Part shown: piece after piece, positions 1 through 5,115 of the stretch
How positions within the stretch are numbered: position 1 is the stretch's first letter
Layout of the letters: the number at the start of each line of letters is the position of its first letter
NCBI GenBank assembly: GCA_947631715.1
Contig: CANRMK010000129.1
Span: forward strand, 1-6,852
DNA from: an uncultured Acetatifactor sp.
GTDB lineage: Bacteria > Bacillota > Clostridia > Lachnospirales > Lachnospiraceae
Length of the DNA stretch: 6,852 nt
Direction: 5' to 3'
Notes under the pieces: model-generated
What the model saw: only the letters and a program-made list of their open reading frames with translations
Databases searched by the model: none
What the model was told of the DNA's origin: nothing
Position numbers and translations under genes: made by a program

Positions 1-614
1 GAACCGCCGATCCCAAGCTTCCGGCTGGCCTCCCCGCGGTTGATACCGTTCTCAGAGATCAGGCCCGGATCCTCCTCATGAAAGCTCAAAGGCAGATCCA
101 GCTCTTTCGCTTTCTCCATAGCATGGCGCACCAGTTCCGGATCCAGCAGCGGCATTCCGTCATCGGTAAAACCTGCCGCCCCCGCAGCCGCCAGCTCCGG
201 CATTTGAGTCAGGCTTTTCCCCTGCATTCCCACCGTCACATTGGCGCAGGTATACACATGGATCCCGGTCTCACGCCCCCGGTCCAGCACATATTTCACA
301 GTCTCCGGATTGTCCGCCGCCGGCTTGGTATTGGCCATCAGCACCACGGACGTAAAGCCGCCCCTGGCCGCCGCTTTTGCGCCGGTGGTAATGTCCTCCT
401 TTTGGGTAAATCCCGGTTCCCGGAAATGCACGTGAACATCCACCAGCCCCGGAGCCGCGATCAGCCCCTCCGCATCGATGACCTGGCAGCGTCCCCCGGG
501 CCGGTCCAGCCTTTCTCCGATCTGCACGATCCTCCCCTTATCCACGAGGATATCGCTATTGCCCTCCCGGCCGGACTTGGGATCTATCATATATCCGTTT
601 CTGATAAGCAGCAT
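1..614 (-). CDS. pyrC: Dihydroorotase, class I (3' end beyond the window)
   Basis: Third step of de novo pyrimidine synthesis: cyclises N-carbamoyl-L-aspartate to dihydroorotate in the cytoplasm. The first 204 residues are visible of a family usually about 425 long; the rest lies left of position 1. The N-terminal beta-sandwich strand (MLLIRNGYMID) leads into the amidohydrolase barrel. Seen motifs: DVHVHFREPG at residues 59-68, with the metal-binding His61 and His63; MANTKP at 93-98 (MPNT is more usual); GFTDDG at 148-153, whose aspartates match the metal-ligand Asp of class I enzymes; and His179 in SFHEED, the expected further metal ligand. The ATG at 614 follows AAGGAG (623-628) with an 8 nt gap. 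The gene reads away from prcB, 113 nt downstream of it, and has its own promoter and structured leader. The family assignment is firm; allantoinase or hydantoinase is less likely because of the FREPG and TDDG motifs. Confidence 0.95.
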   Translation of the reverse strand, partial: MLLIRNGYMIDPKSGREGNSDILVDKGRIVQIGERLDRPGGRCQVIDAEGLIAAPGLVDVHVHFREPGFTQKEDITTGAKAAARGGFTSVVLMANTKPAADNPETVKYVLDRGRETGIHVYTCANVTVGMQGKSLTQMPELAAAGAAGFTDDGMPLLDPELVRHAMEKAKELDLPLSFHEEDPGLISENGINRGEASRKLGIGG

Positions 615-624
615 GAGAGCATCT

Positions 625-680
625 CCTTATTCCGGCCTGTTCCCGATGTGGCGCTCATCGCCCGCCGGCCGTGAATAAGG
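625..680 (-). promoter_or_regulatory. pyrC leader hairpin that sequesters the Shine-Dalgarno
   Basis: On the minus-strand RNA, bases 680-667 (CCUUAUUCACGGCC) pair with 637-625 (GGCCGGAAUAAGG), giving 13 base pairs with one bulged base, A672. A second stem above it pairs 660-656 (CGAUG) with 648-644 (CAUCG) around a 7 nt loop. The 3' arm includes the AAGG of the AAGGAG ribosome binding site (628-623), so the folded leader should block pyrC translation. The 5' arm lies where the predicted promoter would start the transcript. There is no U-run after the stem, so it is not an intrinsic terminator. The pairing is seen directly; the regulatory role is inferred by analogy with enterobacterial pyrC and pyrD leaders. 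Confidence 0.7.
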
Positions 681-687
681 ATATTTT

Positions 688-716
688 ATCATATTATTTT
701 CCGAAAAGGAAGTCAG
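688..716 (-). promoter_or_regulatory. Sigma-A-type promoter for pyrC
   Basis: The minus strand reads CTGACT (716-711, -35, 4 of 6 matches) then a 17 nt spacer and TATGAT (693-688, -10, 5 of 6 matches). Initiation would be expected near 682-680, giving a leader of about 67 nt. An overlapping alternative -10, TAAAAT (688-683), would move the start about 5 nt downstream but has only a weak -35 (TTCCTT). It sits just after the prcB stop codon at 728, so pyrC need not depend on prcB transcription. Confidence 0.6.
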
Positions 717-727
717 AGAAGCATAAC

Positions 728-1171
728 CTATTCAAATATCACTGTCTGCTCCAAGAACTCTGTCTTCAGCACGATATAAGGATAGGAGGGCGTCTTATTG
801 CCCCTGTCCGAGGGTTCCGGCCCCAGCAGGCTGGTGTTGACACAGATATTGGCCTCCGTCAGATAAAGGTCATTGACCGCGATACTGTAGCCTCCTGTCT
901 CCTGTTCCCCGTAGCCCACGCATATGTAGAGAAATTCGTTATCGCTGTATGTGATCTGAAAGGGAGCGTTCTTTTTTTCCTCCAGGATCGTCATCAGCTC
1001 ATCCGGTATCTTCTCTTCACTGAGCACTGTAAATTCCAGATCTCTCAGCTTTATTTTCTCTTCGCTCAAAACAGTACAGCCCGACAGGAGCATGATACAG
1101 CCTGCCAGGAGCAGACACAGCGCCTTTTGGGCCGTGGATGATTTTATAGGATATCTTCTCAACCCGCTCAC
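728..1171 (-). CDS. PrcB-domain lipoprotein
   Basis: A 147-residue exported protein. A basic N-terminus (residues 1-16) and hydrophobic stretch (17-30) end in the lipobox LSGC with Cys32, so it should be lipid-anchored on the outer face of the membrane. The mature part matches my memory of the PrcB C-terminal domain: GYGEQETGGYSIAVNDLYL near residues 84-102, then a SYPYIVLK strand near the end. PrcB in Treponema denticola is the accessory lipoprotein of the dentilisin protease complex; in clostridia the domain occurs in small lipoproteins whose role is not settled, and no protease gene is visible nearby. The start is GTG at 1171, with AAAGG (1181-1177) 5 nt upstream. An eight-residue string, TVLSEEKI, occurs twice (33-40 and 48-55); the second copy is in the normal domain position. 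The gene is divergent from plsC. Lipoprotein status is well supported, the domain call fairly so. Confidence 0.8.
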   Translation of the reverse strand: MSGLRRYPIKSSTAQKALCLLLAGCIMLLSGCTVLSEEKIKLRDLEFTVLSEEKIPDELMTILEEKKNAPFQITYSDNEFLYICVGYGEQETGGYSIAVNDLYLTEANICVNTSLLGPEPSDRGNKTPSYPYIVLKTEFLEQTVIFE

Positions 1172-1200
1172 ACAAACCTTTATTGTTTTACTCCATTCTA

Positions 1201-1229
1201 TGTACAGAAAGGCTCTTTTATGATATGAT
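1201..1229 (+). promoter_or_regulatory. Possible promoter for plsC
   Basis: TGTACA (1201-1206, 4 of 6 matches to -35) and TATGAT (1224-1229, 5 of 6 to -10) are separated by 17 nt. A second TATGAT overlaps at 1219-1224. This would give a leader of roughly 95 nt before the plsC start. The call rests on spacing and consensus alone. On the opposite strand, TAGAAT (1200-1195) could be a -10 for prcB, but I see no convincing -35 for it. Confidence 0.45.
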
Positions 1230-1242
1230 AACTTATCGGAAA

Positions 1243-1265
1243 GCGCCGCTTCCTATGGCCGGCGC
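1243..1265 (+). other. GC-rich stem-loop in the plsC leader
   Basis: GCGCCG (1243-1248) and CGGCGC (1260-1265) form a perfect 6 bp all-GC stem with an 11 nt loop. It would lie within the first tens of bases of a transcript from the predicted promoter. No U-run follows, so it does not look like a terminator. Function unknown; it may be chance. Confidence 0.4.
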
Positions 1266-1307
1266 GGATACGTGCAGCCGTTCGCCCCTATGGCAGCTTT
1301 CCCATAA

Positions 1308-1319
1308 AATTCCGGAATT
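1308..1319. repeat. 12 bp perfect palindrome next to the plsC ribosome binding site
   Basis: AATTCCGGAATT is a perfect 12 bp palindrome directly abutting the plsC Shine-Dalgarno GGAG (1320-1323). It could be an operator for a dimeric repressor or a small RNA fold. It does not resemble the FapR operator known for Firmicute lipid genes. Only the symmetry is seen; any role is a guess. Confidence 0.35.
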
Positions 1320-1330
1320 GGAGAAAAGGC

Positions 1331-2068
1331 ATGATTCGATTTCTTGTTATTGTGTTTTTTTTGCTGTTATTCTTAATTTTATCTATCCCCGTGCTGTTCG
1401 CGGAATGGCTCATCGGAAAGAAAAATCCCGGTCTGAGGGACAAAAGCTCCAAGGCCATTGTGGACTGGGGCTTTCGCTGCATCAGGCGCCTGGCCGGCAC
1501 CGACCTGATCGTCCTGGGCACAGAGAACATTCCCAGAGACACCGCCGTACTGTATGTGGGCAATCACCGGAGCTACTTTGACGTAGTGCTCTCATGCCCG
1601 GTTTTCCCCGGAATTACCGGATATGTGGCGAAAGTAGAAATGCTGCGCTACCCTCTCTTGAACCTGTGGATGAAGTATATCCACTGCCTGTTTCTGGACC
1701 GCTCCGATATCAAAAAGGGCCTGAAGACCATTCTCGAGGGCGTCGAGGAGGTAAAAAGCGGCATTTCCCTCTGTATCTTTCCCGAGGGCACCCGCAACAA
1801 GGTGAACGATACGTTCCTGCCTTTCCACGACGGCAGCTTTAAGATCGCGGAGAAAGGCAAAGTTCCCGTAATTCCCATGGTGATCGTGAATTCCGCCGGC
1901 GTGTTCGAAGACCATCTTCCCAGGATCAAAAAGACGCGCACGGTCATTGCATTTGAAGAACCTGTCTATATGGACAGGCTGGAAAAGGACGTGCGGAAAG
2001 CTCCCGGAACTTATGTGAGCGGAATCATCTCCAGACGGTATTTCCAGCTGAAGGAAGAATACTTCTAA
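1331..2068 (+). CDS. plsC: 1-acyl-sn-glycerol-3-phosphate acyltransferase (PlsC/LPLAT family)
   Basis: Adds the second acyl chain to lysophosphatidic acid to make phosphatidic acid, the precursor of membrane phospholipids, at the cytoplasmic face of the membrane. The 245 residues begin with one hydrophobic anchor (about 4-24). Acyltransferase motifs appear in order: NHRSYFD at 78-84 (the NHx4D catalytic motif, His79 and Asp84), FLDRSD at 121-126 (motif II region), FPEGTRN at 150-156 (glycerol phosphate binding) and VPVIPMVI at 178-185 (motif IV). The length is usual for the family. The ATG at 1331 has GGAG at 1320-1323 with 7 nt spacing. It is the only plus-strand gene here and its stop overlaps that of the carboxypeptidase gene on the other strand by 4 nt. 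Acceptor specificity cannot be read from the sequence; a paralogue with another lysolipid substrate is possible. Confidence 0.93.
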   Translation: MIRFLVIVFFLLLFLILSIPVLFAEWLIGKKNPGLRDKSSKAIVDWGFRCIRRLAGTDLIVLGTENIPRDTAVLYVGNHRSYFDVVLSCPVFPGITGYVAKVEMLRYPLLNLWMKYIHCLFLDRSDIKKGLKTILEGVEEVKSGISLCIFPEGTRNKVNDTFLPFHDGSFKIAEKGKVPVIPMVIVNSAGVFEDHLPRIKKTRTVIAFEEPVYMDRLEKDVRKAPGTYVSGIISRRYFQLKEEYF

Positions 2069-3075
2069 AGGTTTTCCCCTATCCGGGCATACACTTTCAG
2101 GGCATCCATAATGTGGTACGGCTCTGTAGAATGGTTCCCATCCGCCTTGGCCGTCACCAGAATGTATTCCCGGTCCCCCACCCTTGCAAAGCTCGCAAGG
2201 CACAGTCCCGCCTCGGAAGTGTAACCGGTCTTGCCTCCCAGCAGAGTCACCTGGGACGCCTTAAGGCTCTCCAGCTCTGCACTTAAGTCCGGGTCCGTCT
2301 CTATTGTCTGAAACAGGGTACTCTGCAGGTTCAGCCCGTGAGGATGCTGTGCGGTGGATATGGTCTGAAAGCTCTCCGCGGACAGGGCCCTGCGGAGGAT
2401 TTCATTTTGTATGCACGCCCTGAGCAGGACAGCAATATCTCTGGCGGTAGAGTAATGCTCTTCCTCATGAAGCCCCGATGTATTTGTAAAATGGGAGGAA
2501 TCCATGCCCAGTTCTTCCGCTTTCCCGTTCATCCAGCCCGTAAAGGTCTCCTCATCTTCCGCCAGATACATGGCGTATGCGCTGCAGCATTCGGCCCCGG
2601 AGGGCAGCAGCATACCATACAGGAGATCCTCCGGCATTACCTTTTCCCCCGGTTCAAAGCCTGCCAGGGACGCATGCTCCGCATAGAGCTCAGAAAAGAT
2701 ATCCGGCGGGATCTTTACAGATCCGCCCCAGCTCTCTGTATGCTCCACCGCTTCCAGCGCCGTCAGCAGCTTTGTCATGGACGCCGGATAGATCCGCTCC
2801 CCGCCGTTCTTCTCCGCCAGTACCTGCCCCGTCTCCGCATCCATCAGGACAGCATACTGGCTGTACAGCCCGTCCAGGTTTACAGCTTTTTCCACAGGAA
2901 GCTGTCTTTCCACGGCCGGCTCCGGCCATACCGTTCTCAAATGCGTCTCCGGAATCTCTGTCTCCAGCAGCTTACAGCAAATGCAGCAGCTGCACAGAAT
3001 CAGGAGCACATAGCCCGCTGTCAGAAGCTTTCTTGAACCGCGTGACTTTCGTCCTCTGCGTTTTTGCTTTTTCAT
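2065..3075 (-). CDS. Serine-type D-Ala-D-Ala carboxypeptidase (peptidase S11 family)
   Basis: Removes the terminal D-Ala from peptidoglycan pentapeptides outside the membrane, limiting cross-linking. Of 336 residues, the first 16 are strongly basic, followed by a hydrophobic segment (17-37) that acts as signal anchor or signal peptide. The penicillin-binding fold shows SMTK at 99-102 (acylated Ser99, Lys102), PSGAEC at 158-163 where the SxN motif is expected, and GKTGYT at 281-286. The Asn of SxN appears to be Ala161. The protein ends about 50 residues after KTG, so the PBP5 C-terminal domain of DacA/DacF is absent. The membrane segment holds an odd cysteine cluster (Cys28, 30, 31, 33, 34). 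The ATG at 3075 has GGGAGG (3092-3087) with a long 11 nt gap. It lies 122 nt after the VanS-like kinase gene on the same strand, suggesting a regulatory target or operon partner. Family firm; exact paralogue name not assigned. Confidence 0.92.
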   Translation of the reverse strand: MKKQKRRGRKSRGSRKLLTAGYVLLILCSCCICCKLLETEIPETHLRTVWPEPAVERQLPVEKAVNLDGLYSQYAVLMDAETGQVLAEKNGGERIYPASMTKLLTALEAVEHTESWGGSVKIPPDIFSELYAEHASLAGFEPGEKVMPEDLLYGMLLPSGAECCSAYAMYLAEDEETFTGWMNGKAEELGMDSSHFTNTSGLHEEEHYSTARDIAVLLRACIQNEILRRALSAESFQTISTAQHPHGLNLQSTLFQTIETDPDLSAELESLKASQVTLLGGKTGYTSEAGLCLASFARVGDREYILVTAKADGNHSTEPYHIMDALKVYARIGENL

Positions 3076-3081
3076 CTTATG

Positions 3082-3149
3082 CGCCGCCTCCCATGACTTA
3101 CTTTTACGGTACTTTCATACCTTTCTCATCATAGAAAGCCACGGCGGCG
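3082..3149 (-). promoter_or_regulatory. Possible Shine-Dalgarno-masking stem upstream of the carboxypeptidase
   Basis: In the minus-strand RNA, CGCCGCC (3149-3143) can pair with GGCGGCG (3088-3082) in seven G-C pairs. The 3' arm takes the last two bases of the GGGAGG ribosome binding site. Between the arms a smaller perfect hairpin forms, CUUUCU (3138-3133) with AGAAAG (3126-3121) around a 6 nt loop. This would act only on transcripts reading in from vanS or starting upstream of 3150; an internal start near TATGAT (3133-3128) would lose the 5' arm. Pairing is seen; function is speculative. Confidence 0.35.
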
Positions 3150-3197
3150 GATACTTTAAAAATATATTGTTTCTTTCCTAAGAAAAAATAAATGCGC

Positions 3198-4346
3198 TTA
3201 CTGCGGAAGCTCCACGGTAAAGACTGTCACCTCATCGGCGCTCTCCGCTTTTATGGTCCCGCCATGCAGGCTGACGATCTCGCGGGCAATGGCAAGTCCC
3301 AGCCCGGCCCCGCCGGTGTTGGTGCTCCTGGCGTCGTCCAGCCGGAAAAATTTTTCAAAAATAGCCTCCAATTTCTGGCGGGGGATCGTCTTTCCCCTGT
3401 TGCGGAAACGGATCCGCACCATATGATCCTTTTTTTCACACAGGATCTCTATCTCCGTGCCCGGATAGCTGTACGCCACCGCATTTTTTAAAATATTGTT
3501 GAACACGCGGGCAAGCTTTTCCCCGTCTCCGCTGACAGTGAGCTTCCCGTCCTGCTCCAGGCGCACAGTATTGCCGTGGGCGGCGAGTATGGGATAGAAT
3601 TCATCCGTCAGCTGGACCATCAGAAACGACAGATCCACGGTTTCCTTTTCCAGGACGATCTGCTGCAGATTATAGCGGGTGATCTCAAAGAATTCGTTGA
3701 TCAAGCTCTCCAGCCGCAGGGCCTTGTTGAGCGCGGTGTGCACGTATTTCGCTTTCTGCGCCTCCGGCATGTCCGGCGCCTCCTCCAGCAGGCTTAAGTA
3801 GCCCACCACAGAAGTAAGGGGCGTCTTCAGATCATGGGCCAGATATGTGATCAGGTCGTTCTTGCGCCCGGCTTCTTCCCGCAGCAGCTGCTCCTGCCTC
3901 TGTATTCCGGATCTGATCTCCGTCATCTGTGCCGCCACTTCCGCATAAGCCGGCGGAAAGACATCTCCGGCCTCCCTGTCGTGGCGCATATACTCCCCGA
4001 TCATCCGTCCCGCACTGTGCAGCGCTTTTCTTTCCCGATAATCCGCATAGAAAATGGATACGGTGCGCACTGTCAGGATCACCGCAAACACCAGGACGAT
4101 CAGCACTTTCAAAAGCAGCTCCTTTACCATCCCCCAGCGGATCAATTTTGTGTAATATCCTGCTCCGTTTTCATCCAGTGAAGTCCATTTCTGCATTACG
4201 TAATTTTCCTCGAACCAATCCACAAAAAAACCGTTCATGAACTGGTCGAGCAGTACCAGCGCCATCCTGCAGGCCATAAGCCCCAGGACCAGCAGAAGCA
4301 CGGTAATGCCCAGACGTTTCCATTTATCCTTCAATTTTGTAACCAC
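3198..4346 (-). CDS. VanS-type sensor histidine kinase
   Basis: Membrane sensor kinase expected to phosphorylate the VanR-type regulator encoded just upstream. With the chosen start it is 382 residues: membrane segment 1 (12-33), a short external loop (34-78), membrane segment 2 (79-99), a linker (100-160), then the kinase core. The H-box LAHDLKTPLTSVVGYL has His171; the N-box is FNNILKNAVAYSY (282-293); an F-box FEKFFRLDDARS and G2 box GGAGLGLAIA follow. The H-box, the EAPDMP segment, FFEITRYNLQ and the ATPase boxes closely match my recollection of enterococcal VanS; the sensing half does not. The GTG start at 4346 gives MVTKLKDK, matching VanS (MVIKLKNK), and overlaps vanR by 23 nt. The longer frame to an ATG at 4457 would overlap vanR by 134 nt and adds unconserved sequence. 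Its Shine-Dalgarno (G-run 4352-4348) is only 1 nt from GTG, so translation is probably coupled to vanR. Confidence 0.92.
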   Translation of the reverse strand: MVTKLKDKWKRLGITVLLLVLGLMACRMALVLLDQFMNGFFVDWFEENYVMQKWTSLDENGAGYYTKLIRWGMVKELLLKVLIVLVFAVILTVRTVSIFYADYRERKALHSAGRMIGEYMRHDREAGDVFPPAYAEVAAQMTEIRSGIQRQEQLLREEAGRKNDLITYLAHDLKTPLTSVVGYLSLLEEAPDMPEAQKAKYVHTALNKALRLESLINEFFEITRYNLQQIVLEKETVDLSFLMVQLTDEFYPILAAHGNTVRLEQDGKLTVSGDGEKLARVFNNILKNAVAYSYPGTEIEILCEKKDHMVRIRFRNRGKTIPRQKLEAIFEKFFRLDDARSTNTGGAGLGLAIAREIVSLHGGTIKAESADEVTVFTVELPQ

Positions 4347-5019
4347 ACCCCCATACTGTTTTGATGTATTTGGGGTTTTCAAAGGAATCCCCCATTTTTT
4401 CCCGAAGATGCCGGATATGCACCGTAATGGTATTGTTGTTTTTTGTATAATACTCATCCGCCCAGATCATGTGGAACAGCTCCTCTGCGCTGACAACGCA
4501 GCCCTTTCGGGTACAGAGGATCCAGAGAATGGAAAATTCCGTGGGCGTCAGGCTCAGAGGCTTTTCGTTCAGGAAACATTCGTGCGTCTTGCTGTTCAGG
4601 ACAAGCCCCGACACCACGACCTCCTCATCTTCCTGCTCCCCTGCCGTATTATAGCGCTTGTAACGCCTCAGCTGAGCCTTAACCCGCGCCACCAGCTCCA
4701 GAGGCAGAAAAGGCTTTGTGATATAATCGTCAGCCCCCAGGGTAAGGCCGGTGATCTTATCCGTCTCTTCCCCCTTGGCCGTCAGCATAATGATGGGGTA
4801 ATTGTGATGTTCCCGGATCTTCCGGCAGACTTCCATTCCGCCCATGCCCGGCAGCATCACGTCCAGTATCACAAGATCCAGCCTTTCCTGCTCGATCATT
4901 TTGACGGCATCGGCGCCCGAGCCGCATTGAAAGACCTGAAACCCTTCATTTTTCAGGTAAAGCGCCACCAGATCCGCGATCTCCTGCTCGTCGTCCACTA
5001 CCAGAATCTTCTCGCTCAT
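4324..5019 (-). CDS. VanR-type response regulator (OmpR/PhoB family)
   Basis: DNA-binding regulator expected to be phosphorylated by the downstream VanS-type kinase. From the ATG at 5019 it has 231 residues, the length I recall for enterococcal VanR. The receiver domain (about 1-115) has the acidic pair Asp9-Asp10, phospho-acceptor Asp53 in ILDVMLPG, Thr80 and Lys102 in ITKPF. The C-terminal winged helix includes SLTPTEFSILWIL and the recognition region TITVHIRHLREKM, ending in NPKYIKTVWGCGYKIEG. Many stretches (GADDYITKPF, LELVARVKAQLRRYK, THECFLNEK) match VanR nearly word for word. The start was moved from the ATG at 5061 because MSEKILVVDDE matches VanR and has GGGGG (5031-5027) with 7 nt spacing, while the longer start lies inside an inverted repeat. 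The gap to murF is 96 nt. Target promoters cannot be read from the sequence; the nearby carboxypeptidase is a plausible one. Confidence 0.95.
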   Translation of the reverse strand: MSEKILVVDDEQEIADLVALYLKNEGFQVFQCGSGADAVKMIEQERLDLVILDVMLPGMGGMEVCRKIREHHNYPIIMLTAKGEETDKITGLTLGADDYITKPFLPLELVARVKAQLRRYKRYNTAGEQEDEEVVVSGLVLNSKTHECFLNEKPLSLTPTEFSILWILCTRKGCVVSAEELFHMIWADEYYTKNNNTITVHIRHLREKMGDSFENPKYIKTVWGCGYKIEG

Positions 5020-5038
5020 CTGCATTCCCCCAATATAA

Positions 5039-5094
5039 AAAATCTTAATCCTTAACAGCATACCACTCCGCCGTCAAAAAAGGATTAAGATTTT
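5039..5094. repeat. 15 bp perfect inverted repeat between murF and the VanR-type gene
   Basis: AAAATCTTAATCCTT at 5039-5053 is exactly inverted at 5080-5094, with a 26 nt spacer; arm centres are 41 bp apart, about four helical turns. On the minus-strand RNA this is a stem whose 3' arm runs into U residues, ending 19 nt before the VanR-type start. It could be a weak, AU-rich terminator for ddl-murF, an operator for the regulator, or a leader fold. The spacer holds TTGACG (5077-5072), a good -35 match, but no acceptable -10 follows at 16-18 nt. The repeat is certain; its role is open. Confidence 0.75.
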
Positions 5095-5115
5095 CATAAG
5101 TTTTTATTTTCCAGA

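Noticed and set aside
78..674. Long plus-strand frame opposite pyrC
   Set aside because: Its translation is His/Arg/Pro-rich with no recognisable family and is the complement shadow of pyrC; the same holds for the other long frames opposite murF, vanR and the carboxypeptidase.
625..680. Reading the pyrC leader stem as a terminator or PyrR attenuator
   Set aside because: No U-run follows the stem and there is no competing antiterminator; the downstream arm instead contains the ribosome site.
2038..2062. Small hairpin at the end of plsC as a bidirectional terminator
   Set aside because: The stem is interrupted, AT-rich and lacks a T-run on either strand.
3077..3094. Five-codon mini-ORF (MGGGA) over the carboxypeptidase Shine-Dalgarno
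   Set aside because: It has no ribosome site of its own, is out of frame with the gene, and is short enough to arise by chance.
3161..3189. Intrinsic terminator after the VanS-type gene
   Set aside because: Only a 6 bp AT-only stem (TTTCTT/AAGAAA) is present, too weak to call.
4347..4457. ATG at 4457 as start of the histidine kinase
   Set aside because: It would overlap the regulator by 134 nt and adds 37 residues with no membrane or domain character; GTG at 4346 matches VanS.
5020..5061. Upstream ATG at 5061 as the start of the VanR-type regulator
   Set aside because: It adds 14 residues unlike VanR, lies inside the inverted repeat, and the ATG at 5019 has a better placed GGGGG site.
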